NCBI RefSeq assembly: GCF_024362695.1
Contig: NC_065420.1
Location: forward strand, 1,272,501-1,336,500
Length of the DNA: 64,000 nt
Direction of reading: 5' to 3'
Source: Pectinophora gossypiella
Lineage: Eukaryota; Arthropoda; Insecta; Lepidoptera; Gelechiidae
Numbering within the stretch: the first letter of the stretch is position 1; every line of letters begins with the position of its first letter. Position numbers and translations under genes: made by a program. Below, piece after piece: positions 31,953 through 43,279 of the stretch. The notes beneath the pieces were generated by a model. The model was not told where the DNA came from and did not search any database. It saw nothing but the letters and a program-made list of their open reading frames with translations.

Positions 31953-32224
31953 AAGAAATCAAACAATTATCAGCCCTAAATTTTCTCACATTTGACTCGC
32001 CACTACATAAAGGAAGTGGTTGATTTATTTATGATATTAACACGAAATACGCACTCCATACAAAATTGCGGGCCATTAATTAACCATACACGAAGGAGGT
32101 GTATCCAGACATCTTTGTTAAAACAATTGTCAGTTACAAGTGAATTTCCGGTGCGTAATTAAAAACTAATTCTGGTTTTACGGAGCGCTATCAGTAGGGA
32201 TGTTACATAATATTCGAACTCGGA

Positions 32225-32610
32225 ATACTTATTTATTTATTTAGGTATTTACATTTATTTACATATCCAAACACATTATCACTACATGCCAGGCCCAATT
32301 CGACAATGCTTAATACAATCCTAATACAATAGAATTACAATCATAGAAATTCATATAAACACAAAACATGCATCAATTAAATAACAATCCCAAACAAAAT
32401 AAAATAAAATAAATAAAATAAAACAATAACTATTTTAAAAAATCAGTCAACAGGTAACAAAAATAATAATCATAAATAAAAACAATAAACGTCAAGAAAT
32501 TAGAACGTTATTAAATTATTATTATGTCAAAAATTTACAATAAATCAAATTTACAATCAAATGATATTTTAAATTAGTCAAAAACCTACTTATTCGATTA
32601 TTTTATTTTT
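32225..32610 (-). repeat. AT-rich, likely LINE 3' end
   Basis: Begins ttatttatttatttaggta, then aacacattatcactacatgc and a long low-complexity AT stretch. Assignment by style only. Confidence 0.35.
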
Positions 32611-32620
32611 TTATATAGGT

Positions 32621-32869
32621 TTGGTCGCTAGGCTTAAGTGGAGATGGGCAGGAGACTTGGCAAGCCGGGAAGACAACAGACGGACTAAGGCTGTTACTGA
32701 ATGGTGGCCAAAGGATGGTATGCGATATCGAGGCAGACCACCAGTCCGGTGGTTGGATGACATTGTGAGGTACGTTAGAAAGCAACGGATGAGACTTGCA
32801 CAGGACCGGAAAGGATGGCGTGAAGGAGGCCTATACCCAGCAGTGGGTGGATACAGGCTGAGTAGATAG
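32621..32869 (+). pseudogene. RTE-like reverse transcriptase C-terminus
   Basis: 82 residues in frame: RLKWRWAGDLASREDNRRTK, then AVTEWWPKDGMRYRGRPPVR, then WLDDIVRYV and AQDRKGWREGGLYPAVGGY. KWRWAG..A, TEW.P, RGRP..RW.DD and A.DR..W are the classical RTE-group ending. The DNA at 32828-32847 (ggcctatacccagcagtggg) is the sequence copied in the SINE C tail. Truncated at the 5' side. Confidence 0.8.
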
Positions 32870-32935
32870 ATTGAGTCAAAATTGAAGTTGTCCTTAGAAA
32901 AGGTTCGCCTTTTCTTTAATTTGTTCCATGTACGC

Positions 32936-33160
32936 TCTTCTTAATCCCTGATGGGGTGGGCAGAGCTACAAGTAATCTAAACACAACTTGTAACCACTGT
33001 TGATACGATGTCGTAAGCTGGATATGATGAACCTTAAGGTGATAAGGGGTCAGCCTATCGCCCATAACATTAGTCCATCATGTTAGAGGACACAATCCCC
33101 CTGTCGGATTTTACGACATGCCAGGAAAGACAAGCAGCTTAACATGTTCTATGCAAAGAA
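32936..33160 (-). repeat. Repeat L, inverted, with longer 3' part
   Basis: taatccctgatggggtgggc, aaggggtcagcctatcgccc and attttacgacatgccagg; extends as far as 21455 does. Confidence 0.75.
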
Positions 33161-33377
33161 GCAAACATTTTATTTTTCTTTTCTGTTTTTTTTTATTTAC
33201 TTTCGTTATACATATTATAGAGTATCCGAAAGTAAATCGAAAGCCAGAAGCGCCTGTCCCCTCACTAGTGTAGTGAAGACTTAACAAAAGGTAGTTAATA
33301 ATCCATGATTGCTACATGGCAGCTAATGCATTCTGTAAAGTAAAGCTAAGACAAAGACTTCAAACGGAATAAATATA

Positions 33378-33955
33378 CAGGGTGTTACGATGTCACCGTA
33401 ACGAAAACATTGAGGGATGATTTAAGTCATGATTCTGAGCAGGGGGGTTAAAATGGCCACATCGAAGCAATTCATCTAAGAAAGCAATAATGCAATTTGA
33501 CATTTGCGTATATATAAGTAAGTGCGCAATGCAAACAAATGTCAAATAGCAATATTGCTTTCTTAGATGAAATGTTTCGATGTGGCCATTTAAACCTTCA
33601 TGATATCAAGTGGAATTTTCTGTTGCAAAAGTATGGAAGCAATAATAATTCAAAAAATGAACACTTATATTGTTATGTATTTTTGAACGACACTTTCACT
33701 TGGTATCAACTCAGAATCATGGTCTGAATCATCCCTCTTAGTATTCGTTACTGACTTGTACGACATGTAAGTGACATCGTAACCAATACTGAGGGTAATG
33801 ATTCAGCATGTTATTCTGAAATAATATCAAGTGGAATTTTCCATTTGCAAAAGTATACAATTAATAAAATTAATAAAAAAAAACAAAATACATGAACTCA
33901 GAATCATGGTCTGACTCATCCCCCTCAGAATTCGTTATGACGTCACTAGCACTAT
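33378..33955. mobile_element. Repeat H dimer interrupted by another MITE
   Basis: First unit 33378-about 33755 (starts cagggtgttacgatgtc after TA), second unit 33761-33955 (cgacatgtaagtgacatcg to cgtcactagcac). The first unit is split at gattctgag by the element at 33441-33598. Confidence 0.7.
33441..33598. mobile_element. MITE nested in repeat H
   Basis: ggttaaaatggccacatcg and ttcatctaagaaagcaata on the left are inverted on the right as tattgctttcttagatgaa and cgatgtggccatttaaacc. About 158 bp, hairpin structure, no coding. Confidence 0.7.
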
Positions 33956-34059
33956 TACATTAATCAGTATTAGAAAGCTCCGTGAGGGTACTTAGTTTGG
34001 GATATTTTTGGGTTAATTGTTCAGAAATAAATAAACTTGAAACTTGAACTTGAAACTTT

Positions 34060-34115
34060 TAAGGGTCTCTAAGGAGACCTATGCATGTATTCATAGGTCT
34101 CCTTAGAGACCCTTA
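34060..34115. repeat. Perfect 24-bp hairpin
   Basis: taagggtctctaaggagacc plus tatg (34060-34083) pairs perfectly with 34092-34115 around an 8-nt loop. The loop-side word acctatgcatgtatt recurs at 34126-34140, and gggatatttttggg at about 34000 is partly inverted at 34116. Confidence 0.8.
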
Positions 34116-34344
34116 TCCCAAAAATACCTATGCATGTATTAATACATCATAAGTTATCAAAGTTATTGCTGTCAATGACTGATAGCTATTCTGGTACCTA
34201 TGAGCCGTCAGCAAACTAAATCAAGTAAAATATTAACCAATTTCTGTTCCATTACAGATTTACTAGACATTATTCCAGGAAAGTTTTAATTTATGACAAC
34301 ACGAATGCGACACGATTTCAACCTTTATTTTTTTACCCGACTAC

Positions 34345-34612
34345 CGGTCGCAGTGGTCGAATTTGTTTATGAATTCATGTTGGGATCATAAATGATTACC
34401 ACGTGCTCAGCGGTGGAGGAAAACATCATGACGAAACCCACATTCCCCAGAAATACAATTCGGATGAATGTGACCTAACCTGTATTAGGCTGGTTTCCAT
34501 TCGCGGGTTGAAAGGTCAGACAGGCAGTCGCTTCTGTAAAATACCGGACCTGTCAAATCTTCAGGTTAGGTAAGCGGACCCTGTGAAAAACGGCTAAATG
34601 CTACGAAGTTCA
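34345..34612 (+). mobile_element. SINE D, head missing
   Basis: Starts in the body (gtcgaatttgtttatgaatt), then aggaaaacatcatgacgaaa, aaggtcagacaggcagtcgc and aagcggaccctgtgaaaaac. Confidence 0.8.
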
Positions 34613-35227
34613 GTACAATTAGTGATTATATTACAATAAAGATGATTTTACAACAGCTTCAATGGTACGAGTTCCATCTGTCAAAGTACAGAAGCCAGTG
34701 TTGTGACGTTCATTAGCATAGTGATGCACCAGTCGAGATTAGGCCAATCGGTTGCTCTATCTAACATTAAAAACCTATTTATTAGACCTAGCAATAGGCA
34801 ACGATAACCTTGTACTTCAAATATAATTCATACATACACCTCTGCATACCCCTTCGGGGATACAAGCGTAAGGCTATGTTATATTATGTAAGATCTTTGG
34901 TTGGTAAAAATATTACAGCTAAATTTAAAACAGCCGTTCAAATTAGGTTCAAATCGTCCAATGTAAAAGACCCTAATATATTTCCACATTTGAAATTTCA
35001 TCTTGCAAGCGGATTCTAATGGAATATTGGCATATTTTGGCATATCCTGGCATATTCGGAGCAAAACTAACGCATACAATGCCAAAGCCATTTCGCCGGC
35101 AGTTATTGAGCTAATGCAGCGTATATTTCAATATACATTTATAAGATCCTGAATGATAAATTATGTTGTATTTGAACGTATAAAATGTCGAAGGTTGTAT
35201 GTAAAAAGTTTGGACATTATTTTGACT
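34613..35227. other. No gene; one repeat Q fragment
   Basis: 34835-34880 (acctctgcataccccttcgg) is like repeat Q. The rest is unassigned. Confidence 0.45.
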
Positions 35228-35460
35228 CTAAGCATAGAATAAGAACGAACCTACGTGTAGAGCGGCAACTCTCCGCTCCCCACCAGCGGTAGAGCTAGGT
35301 TTACCTCACCCCCTTCGGTCTTACTTTATGCTTCAATCGCATGGCGTCAAACGTCACAGATGCGCGTGTACGATAACGTCATTGTGTTTGTGTAAAAGGA
35401 GGTTGTTTTTTGTATGAATTGTCTAATATCTGGGTGTGGTCTAAATTCTACAAATTAAAC
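35228..35460 (-). repeat. Repeat I, inverted
   Basis: agcggcaactctccgctccc, gagctaggtttacctcaccc and gcgtgtacgataacgtcatt; reverse of 5988-6205. Confidence 0.65.
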
Positions 35461-35711
35461 AATATGCCATGTACTTACTTAATTAAGCCTTTTTTCTATT
35501 TACTTTTAATTTACTCCTTAACACTGTAAACAAAACCTCATTTTACACTAAACAAACAGTTTTATTTCTACACTTAACCTCTAATAAGAACGTTAATTGA
35601 AACTTTAAGGCAAATTCTGGAAAAATCTACATAAGTTTACGTTAAAGGATTTCGGTAGTCGATTCAATCCACGGAGTTCCAACCACGATTGATATGTACA
35701 TTGAATAACTT

Positions 35712-35882
35712 ATAAACTGCCTATATACGTCCCACTGCTGGGCACAGGCCTCCTCTCAATCAACCGGAGAGGGTATGGAGCATACTCCACCACGCTGCTC
35801 CACTGCGGGTTGGTGGAGGTGTTTTTACGGCTAATAGCCGGGACCAACGGCTTAACGTGCCCTCCGAAGCACGGAATCAACT
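35712..35882 (-). mobile_element. SINE C, core and tail
   Basis: tatacgtcccactgctgggc, gtatggagcatactccacca and cggctaatagccgggaccaa, ending in the core. Head missing. Confidence 0.8.
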
Positions 35883-35971
35883 GTTAAGGTTTCCGTGAAA
35901 TCACACCAGAATTCTTCTGTAGCTCAGTAAATATAATTAGCTCATAGCTTCAATTGATATTTTATTATCAT

Positions 35972-36064
35972 TAGCATAGCATTATCCCGTTTTTCACGGG
36001 GTCCGCTTACCTAAACTGAAGATTTGACATGTCCGGTTTTTTACAGAAGCGACTGTCTGTCCAA
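35972..36064 (-). repeat. SINE D tail
   Basis: tagcattatcccgtttttca, gtccgcttacctaaactga and cagaagcgactgtctgtcc. Confidence 0.75.
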
Positions 36065-36312
36065 TACTGACTGACTGCAACTGTGACTAACTCCAATTGA
36101 CATACTAACTAAAAATCAGCCATACGCGATTTGCGTTTTTAGGTGTTTTTGTGTAAAATACTACATGCATGACTATATTACATGTTACATGTTATGTGTG
36201 TTCGTTAATATTTTTTTTTTAATTTAATATCTTCTTATCATTATTGTTTGCATGTTATAATTTTCATAACTAAAAATGTTGACCTAATGCTAAATGCTGA
36301 CTATCTGCATAC

Positions 36313-36461
36313 TGTACAGTCATGAACAATATAATGTACCCACTTTAGGACTCTGTCGCACTAAGATATTTGACATTTAGTGAGACTTACAGTTCAATTT
36401 GTCAAAACAGTTAATGTGACATGGTACCAAAGTGTATACATATTAATGCTCGTGACCGTAC
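36313..36461. mobile_element. MITE K, copy 2
   Basis: Same 149-bp length and wording as 22733-22881 (tgtacagtcatgaacaat, ccaaagtgtatacatatta, cgtgaccgta). Confidence 0.65.
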
Positions 36462-36861
36462 CTACAATTTTTAAGACGAATAAATGAATTATGAATCTTT
36501 GCGATGACATTGCGGCTCTGCCAATTGCGATAGTTAGGGACGTGAGTCTCTGTTTTTTCTTTTTTTCCGTCTCAACTCCTTAACTCCTAAAGTGGAGTCA
36601 AAGGCACTTTGTTTTACTTAAACCGGGGCTAAGTCGAAGTTCCTAGCTATCTGCTATTAGCATAAAGTTAAGAAAACTCCAAGTCTTATAAACTTTGCTG
36701 GAAATTGATAACATACTACCAGATTTTAAGGCGGCTTTTCCATAATTTATAGTTGGCGAGCGAAATTTTTATAAGCGCCCGCCGTTGGTTTATGCAGAAA
36801 GATAAAACTGTTCTTTTTTTTAGTGATCCGTCGTGAAATGTTTCAGAAATCTTATTGAAAC

Positions 36862-36997
36862 AACTTGGTCCTCTCGTACGGGTTATGAGGTCAATGACCA
36901 ACCTCATCAACTCGATGTCAGGGTTAGATACCCACTGGGATTCGAACCTGGGACTTCCGGATCGTTAAATTTAACCACTATACCACGGAGACCATTA
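36862..36997 (-). mobile_element. SINE B with core deleted
   Basis: Tail (ccaacctcatcaactcgatg) fused directly to head (ccactgggattcgaacctgg ... ccacggaga). Confidence 0.65.
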
Positions 36998-37136
36998 AAA
37001 CAACTTAGTGACTATCTGTCACTAACATTAGTATACAAAGTGTAATTACAAAAGTCAATAATTTTAACTCTAACTTCAATTTTTGAATTGAATTTATGAA
37101 TTGAAATTGAATTGTTTTTTCAGCTGTGAAATCAAT

Positions 37137-37262
37137 CATGCAAGAAATTATCATGTGCCCACTTTAGAACTCTGTCGCATTAACATTATTTGATATTTAG
37201 TGAGACTTACAGTTTAGTTTCTCAAAGAAGTTAATGTGGCATGGTACTTACTAACTTTTTTG
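37137..37262. repeat. MITE K, partial
   Basis: tgtgcccactttagaactct, gatatttagtgagacttaca and gttaatgtggcatggtac. Inverted ends lost. Confidence 0.6.
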
Positions 37263-37624
37263 ACTTTTACAACACGCCGATAGTTACGCAAGAGGTATTT
37301 TTTAGTTCAGTCTTACAGAGAAACAAAAACGTTATTATAAACCTACGGAATTCTATCGTAAATCCAAATAGAACTTAACTAACTTTTTGCATACCTATCA
37401 GTTTTATTTGCGTATTCAATTTCAATTGTGGCAAAGTTATATATTTGATTGCTACTTGTAAACTTGTAAAACTTTGCTTGCAATTTACATCTTTATTTCA
37501 AAAGGTATTATTTTTAACAGTTGATTGACAGTTACGATAAAAAAATAAAATAAAAAAGTAAGGTGACTTTGATCACGCTTCTTTTGTGGTGGTTTTTATA
37601 TAAGTAGCTTTTTATGTAACTTTT
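37263..37624. other. AT-rich, no recognised feature
   Basis: Nothing recognised. Confidence 0.5.
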
Positions 37625-38030
37625 TGGAGATTTGACGTATTAACTACTTGTTCGGACAAAAAGACAGCTAAAGGCTTACAGAAAGTACAAAATTTAAGAC
37701 AACAGGCCTGAGGATGCCCAGTTGGATGCGGGCGTTGTCTGAGAAGATTATTTTTCAAAGAACTAATCGATCGGGCCGGATGGCATTAACTACTTGGCCG
37801 GACAAATCGGGAGTGCAGAGGGCTCTCACCTGGTACAGACAACAGGCCTGAGGGTGCCCAGTTGGGCGCGGACCTCGGCTCAGGGCGTTGTCTGAGAGGA
37901 ATAATATTTGAAAGAATTAGTCGACCCTAGTGGGTCGATAGCGATAAGCGCTGATTGAGGGAAATCGTCGACCACGCCGGCGGGGTCGGTATCGGCGTCC
38001 TGAAGTGTTTGTTGTCGCGAGCTGATTGGC
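37625..38030 (+). repeat. Repeat E, two copies in series
   Basis: 37625-37760 is a degraded copy (ttaagacaacaggcctgagg, tgcccagttgg). 37770-38030 is well preserved (ggcattaactacttggccgg to ccacgccggcggggtcggta). Confidence 0.75.
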
Positions 38031-38955
38031 TGCCGTTATAGTTAGAATAAAATTTGTATAATATGCCAATAAATGTATGAAAAAAGAAGAATTGGATCAT
38101 GAGAATCGTCTTTCGTTTAAAAGCAATAATTAACGGGTACTTACATTTATTTTCTGCTTAAGTACCTACTTGATTTCATAGCTGTAGGTAAAATGTTCGA
38201 TTACAGTCCTTATGAAAGAGGTATACTGATACTATAATAAAAAATAATTAAAAAAATATAATAAACAATTTCTATTCTATTCTATTCTTTCTATTTTGGC
38301 TGAGTGTCAGTACACTCAACCAAAAATAGGCATACAAAATAGAAAAGTGATGTCTTCTAGTAAAAACAAAGTAGAAGTACTTATTTCAATATTTATAAAT
38401 AAAAAACATTCGTAAATACTATTCGCACATAATTATTAACCTGTTATCACGATTCCCCCCCTCACGTTTAAAAAAAAGAACATTAAACAATCCTGCGCAA
38501 TCAACACTGCGATTATTTCATAGTAAAAAATCGAAGTATGCGCATTGTAATGTATCGATAAATGATAGATATGTTCTCACACTTAATGTTTCCTTATACT
38601 TGGTCCATATTTGGTTCGTTGATGTGTTTTTTTTCCTTATATTTATTAACTATTCACGGACGCCAAGCAGTCTATAAGGTAATTTTTTCCTTAAACGTCA
38701 GCTGATGTATAGGACAAACATTCGTTAAGAACGTGTTGTCGGGATAGTAGCGTGGTTCTGTATAATTTTTGTATTACAAATAGGTTCACGGAGTTCGCGT
38801 TTGACCACAAAACCTCAGATAATGGTTTATGTAAGTCTGACCTAGCGTGTTACGCGGTTATCTAAAAGACACACCCTCGATTTTACCCATATAGAAGTGA
38901 TATTTGTGCAGATATATAAATAAAATATATAATTTCTTTAAAGATCTCATATCTA
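38031..38955. other. AT-rich, no gene
   Basis: A small imperfect hairpin at about 38295-38330 (tttggctgagtgt / acactcaaccaaa). No frame of note. Confidence 0.5.
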
Positions 38956-39090
38956 GAAAGAAAGAAAGAAACGAAAGAAAATATTTATTTCCATATTGGA
39001 CGCCACATTTACAAACTTAAATTACAGAGATTAAAATAAAACAAATACAAAAAGACAAATAATTACAGACATTAAATACACAATGGAGGC
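38956..39090 (-). repeat. LINE 3' end-like
   Basis: gaaagaaagaaac then atatttatttccatattgg and acgccacatttacaaactt: minus-strand LINE end style. Confidence 0.4.
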
Positions 39091-39849
39091 GAAAATAAAA
39101 AAAAGGTGTGATGCTCTGTCGCGGGGCCAGCACCTCCAATCCTGTTGAAGACGATATAGATTACTGTACGTACCATGTACATAGTGTACGTGAAAAGATT
39201 TTAAAACAATCAAAAAACAACAAATTAAAGTGGCTTCGCTGGAGAGCATACTCCCCAGCGGAGCCACTCAGTTTGCATACTTCGAGATGTTTTCTTCCTG
39301 TAAATTGAAGTAGAGTATAATGCCGTTAATCTGGTTTTTTAAAACAAGTGATTATGATAATCGATTGCAACTTGACTAAGGGCCCTTTACCTAAACAGGT
39401 ATGTTTATGTGAGAGGAAAATTCACAAGTAATCTAAAGGCAGCTTGCAGAATCATTATAGGAATTTAAGCGAGCCGGGATTCGAATCTGGGACACTACAA
39501 TATAAGTCAAGCGCTATCCGAATAGGATAATATTTATCTATTTATTTTATATTATTTTTGTATTTTATTATTGATTATGATTATAGATTAATATTACTTA
39601 CAAGAAATAAAGAATTTGAATTCATTCATAAAAGGTTTTACAACCTAAAGCACTGAACCCTAAATAGCGATCAATTACGGATTTGGAAAGTAATTCTCAT
39701 GATATGTGCCAAGTAACAATGCGATCTATTTGTATTTTATTGTAATTAATTTGTTCATTCGAAAAGAATTTTATCGTTTGATCTTGGAAAGGACTGCGAT
39801 TGCATAACGTAAGCTCACGACTAGTATTTCTTCCACGTTGTTATTTTTG
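39091..39849. other. No gene; one hairpin
   Basis: agtggcttcgctgg is inverted as ccagcggagccact within 39230-39270. Short frames on both strands there are shadows of the palindrome. Confidence 0.45.
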
Positions 39850-40195
39850 TGACGTGACTTATTGTAGGTTTGCCGCGGATGGCATTAACTACTTGGCCGC
39901 ACAAATCGGGAGCGCAGAGGGCTCTCACCCGGTACAAAATTTAAGACAACAGGCCTGAGGGTGCCCAGTTGGGCGCGGACCTCGGCTCAGGGCGTTGTCT
40001 GAGAGGAATAATATTTGAAAGAATTAGTCGACCCTAGTGGGTCGATAGCGATAAGCGCTGAATGAGGGAAATCGTCGACCACGCCGGCGGGGTCAGTATC
40101 GGGGTTCTGAAGTATTTGGTGTCGCGAACTGATTGACCGCCTCTATGGCTGGAGTAATCGGGTCGCCAAGATCGTATATTACGTCCTTGTTTCTT
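39850..40195 (+). repeat. Repeat E, longest copy
   Basis: Full E unit plus a distal part (gtcgcgaactgattgaccgc, ctatggctggagtaatcggg, acgtccttgtttcttccagg). A reference copy for the family. Confidence 0.8.
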
Positions 40196-40403
40196 CCAGG
40201 CGATCAGATAAAATTATTTATTTATTTTTTAGGAAGATTCACAGACAAATAACATTAGTGTATAAAACTGATTGCTTAACTATGTGTTAACAAAAAATCT
40301 CCACACTTAATTAATATTAATTGTATGTAAATTAAACAGTTGTTTAAAACGATTTATTTGGGGTTAAAATTAGCAACATTTGGTTTCTCTCTCTCTCTTT
40401 TTT

Positions 40404-40660
40404 TTTAAGAGCTGCGCTCATGTCGGTGGAGTAATCGCCATTCCTCTCTTCTTCCCGCCAAATCCTTCACCTCCTGATACGACACGACCTGCACCTTCTC
40501 TTTTATTTGTTTCATTAACCTCTCATCTGCCGAGATACCAGACACAATAGATTTTACATTGTGTCTGGTCGAGATCCGCGTTCCGGCAGATGAGAGGTTA
40601 ATGCTCTCCTAGGTCTACCCCTTCCCTTCCCTTCAATTTTTCCTTCTATGATGTTTGTCA
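40404..40660 (-). pseudogene. LINE 3' coding end split by a small fold-back
   Basis: Close to 815-978: agagctgcgctcatgtcgg, cgccaaatccttcacctcc and gacacgacctgcacc. Interrupted at 40515-40601 by a TTAA-flanked element. Confidence 0.7.
40515..40601. mobile_element. 79-bp fold-back with TTAA target duplication
   Basis: ttaa at 40515-40518 and 40598-40601. The 79-bp body starts cctctcatctgccg and ends cggcagatgagagg (perfect inverted), with a second inner pair ccagacacaat / attgtgtctgg. TTAA duplication is typical of piggyBac-group transposition; this is a minimal non-autonomous candidate. Confidence 0.75.
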
Positions 40661-41216
40661 TAAATGAATCGTGTAACATTTGGTTTAAAACGTTTTAAAT
40701 CGGTTGTTTTACATCTATACTTGTGATTCTGCCCGACCCGGTACAAATCACGGACAAGAGTTGTACGTATGTTAGTAGGTAGTTAGGTATATATACAGCA
40801 TATAACGACAGGGGGCGAATGTCAGTGTTATTATACACTAAGGCGAACTTATCATGGTATTACGCAGTAATATGTTTATCGTTGGAGCTTCTAGTGTGAC
40901 AGATAACATGGCTGCTGATATGCGAAAGATGGTCAAGATGGTAATAAAATAGATAGGAAGACGCGTTTATTATTTAAAGCTCTTTTAACTGAAATTGAAA
41001 ACAATATGAAAAGTGTTTTTTTTTTAATTGAAATTTTGCAGGGAAGATCTACATAAGGTGTAGTTTTGTCCCCTTTCGGCTTGATACCCCCGTTCCGTTA
41101 CACCCTGTATATAAAACAGAACCACAATATACATATAGAGGTACATAAAGAGGGGTAGATGGTATAATAATGTGTAAATTGAATGTAATTTATTGAAATA
41201 TGATATGGTGTGATAT
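40661..41216. other. No gene
   Basis: 41050-41105 (cccctttcggcttgatac, cgttacaccctgtatataa) looks like an end of a TA-inserting MITE but no partner end was found. Confidence 0.4.
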
Positions 41217-41284
41217 ATTCCCACCGGGACTCGAATCCGGGGCCACAGGATCGTAAGCCAAACGCTCAACCACTAGACCACGTA
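41217..41284 (-). mobile_element. SINE B head
   Basis: B box ccaccgggactcgaatccg, A box side aaacgctcaaccactagacc. A tail scrap (gccaaaggctcctgacattg) follows at 41430-41486. Confidence 0.7.
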
Positions 41285-41365
41285 AGTCAGGAGACTCCGC
41301 TCTTCCATAAAAGCAAGTTGTACTCATATAAGCCAAATAAGATATAATGAAAATAACTTAAATAC

Positions 41366-41383
41366 GTGTGTGTGTGTGTCAGT

Positions 41384-41428
<45 letters not shown>
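41366..41428. repeat. (TG)n microsatellite
   Basis: Nearly pure gtgtgt run between two SINE B pieces. Confidence 0.9.
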
Positions 41429-41430
<2 letters not shown>

Positions 41431-41486
41431 CCAAAGGCTCCTGACATTGCTCATGTCACCCACTTTACAACGCACACTATAGAACA

Positions 41487-42004
41487 AGTAGTGTAACAAA
41501 TAAGTTAAGTGGTTCTGTTTTACATAAAACCATCACCGCTTGTCGTCCGCACGCCCCCGTTATCGTAGTTTCACTTTTAATTACTATTCAAATTAATTAA
41601 TTATTACAACGCAATTTTATTTTTGTTTCCACAAAAAGGAAGAATGATGTGTTTCGGCAATGTTTTGTTTTTCTATTAATTTATGTTTTATTTATTTTCA
41701 TTTAATAATAATAATAAACATAAAATGTGAACTCCATAGGCCCGAGATATGGAAACGACATTCAAATAATAATTTTATTTATTAAAGACAACACAGATTC
41801 CTTTATTCGTTAGTGCAATTCACTTATGTTAGTACCTTATGACTTGAGGGGATTTGACACTTCTTGAACTTGATCTTGCCTCTTCTGTCCTCAATAACTC
41901 TCAATATTTTCTTCTTTTCCCTTACTCTTACTAGTACAACCTGTATACCGCCATAAATATATCCAACATAGGCGTACAGCATTTTTACGTAGCAGGAATC
42001 CAGG
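41487..42004. other. AT-rich, no gene
   Basis: 41865-41900 (gatcttgcctcttctgtcct) matches a short part of the LINE end at 51090. Confidence 0.45.
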
Positions 42005-42073
42005 CTATTTATACATAATCTCACGATTATTTCCCACCGGGGTAAGCAGAGACTATGGAATTCCATTTGCTTC
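42005..42073 (-). repeat. Repeat F, part left of the LTR insertion
   Basis: tttcccaccggggtaagcag and ggaattccatttgcttc; continues at 46122 after the LTR element. Confidence 0.8.
42069..42073. repeat. LTR element target duplication, left
   Basis: gcttc, repeated at 46122-46126. In intact repeat F copies (e.g. 15685) the site reads ttgcttcgatcctgac once. Confidence 0.9.
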
Positions 42074-43279
42074 TGTCTCGAACTGTAATCAGTTCTCGAA
42101 TTTAAATAATCAAATTCATAATAATATTAAAATGTATCATATCGATTTTATTTTCACTCGAGTGAGTAATCGATTTGTAGGTTATATATGTCATAATAAC
42201 ACTGGCCAGAAAAAAGTTGATGCTTTTGGCGGGCTGTCATTACGAAAAAAAAAACTAAAATAATTTTCAGAGAACAAAAGAAGGTGCATTAGAACAGAGA
42301 ACAGAAATCAGTGAACATTCAGATTATTCAGAAACAGATCAGAGCAGAAATAACATTGTTTTTTCAGATATAACAATCAACAACAGTTTTATCAGACTTC
42401 CTGTCGATGCGCAGGAAGAATATTCAGTTAAGTCTTATCATCATCATCAGCCGTACGACGCCCACTGCTGGGCATAGGTCTCCCCCAAGTTAAGTCTAAT
42501 AATACTTATATATTTTCCTAATTACTTAGATATCAGTTATACTATAGGTACTTGTATTATATGGTATAAATCGACAAAGGAACAAATGAAATTGCATTAA
42601 GAGGAGAGAACAGAAATCGGTGAATATTCAGATTATTCAGAAACAGATTAGAGAAGAAACAGTGTGTTTTCAGGTATAACAATCAACAACAGTTTTATCA
42701 GACTCCCTGTCGATGTGCAGGAAGAATATTCAGTTAAGTCTTATAATACTTATATTTTCCTAATTACTTAGATATCAGTTATGCTATATTTGTATTATCC
42801 GATACAAATCGATAAAGAGAACAACAGACAGTAAACAGTAAAACGGATAGTAAAACAAACAGTAAAACATTGCAGTAGGTAATATCGTTGTGGTGATTTA
42901 TCAGGTAATCAGATGAATTTATCAAGGCAATCAGGTGGACAGGGATGGCTGTAAGGGGCGGTTGGAGGCCATTCGCGGGGTTTCACCCCATATTCAAACA
43001 TCGTGGGCTTTTTACCCTATATTCAGACGGCTATGGGCACGTTGTCCATTTGTGGGTATTTTGCCCCATAGGTATTCATATATCTATGAAACATTCTAAT
43101 CACATATTCTAACATCGTTGGTTTTTTACCCTATATTTAGACAGCTATGGGCACGTTGCCCATTTGTGGGTATTTTGCCCCATAGGTATTTCATATAACT
43201 ATGACACATTTCAGTTTTGGAATGTGATTCAGAATTCAGATAATTCGTGACCTTACATGATTATGTATGGTTCACGACA
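42074..43279 (+). repeat. 5' LTR
   Basis: Contains two internal duplications: a block of about 210 bp repeated imperfectly (cagaaatcagtgaacattca near 42305 and cagaaatcggtgaatattca near 42611), and a block of about 115 bp repeated at about 43000-43080 and 43115-43195 (tgggtattttgccccatagg in each). A 52-bp retroposed SINE/LINE tail lies at 42436-42487 between copies of agttaagtct. Confidence 0.93.
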
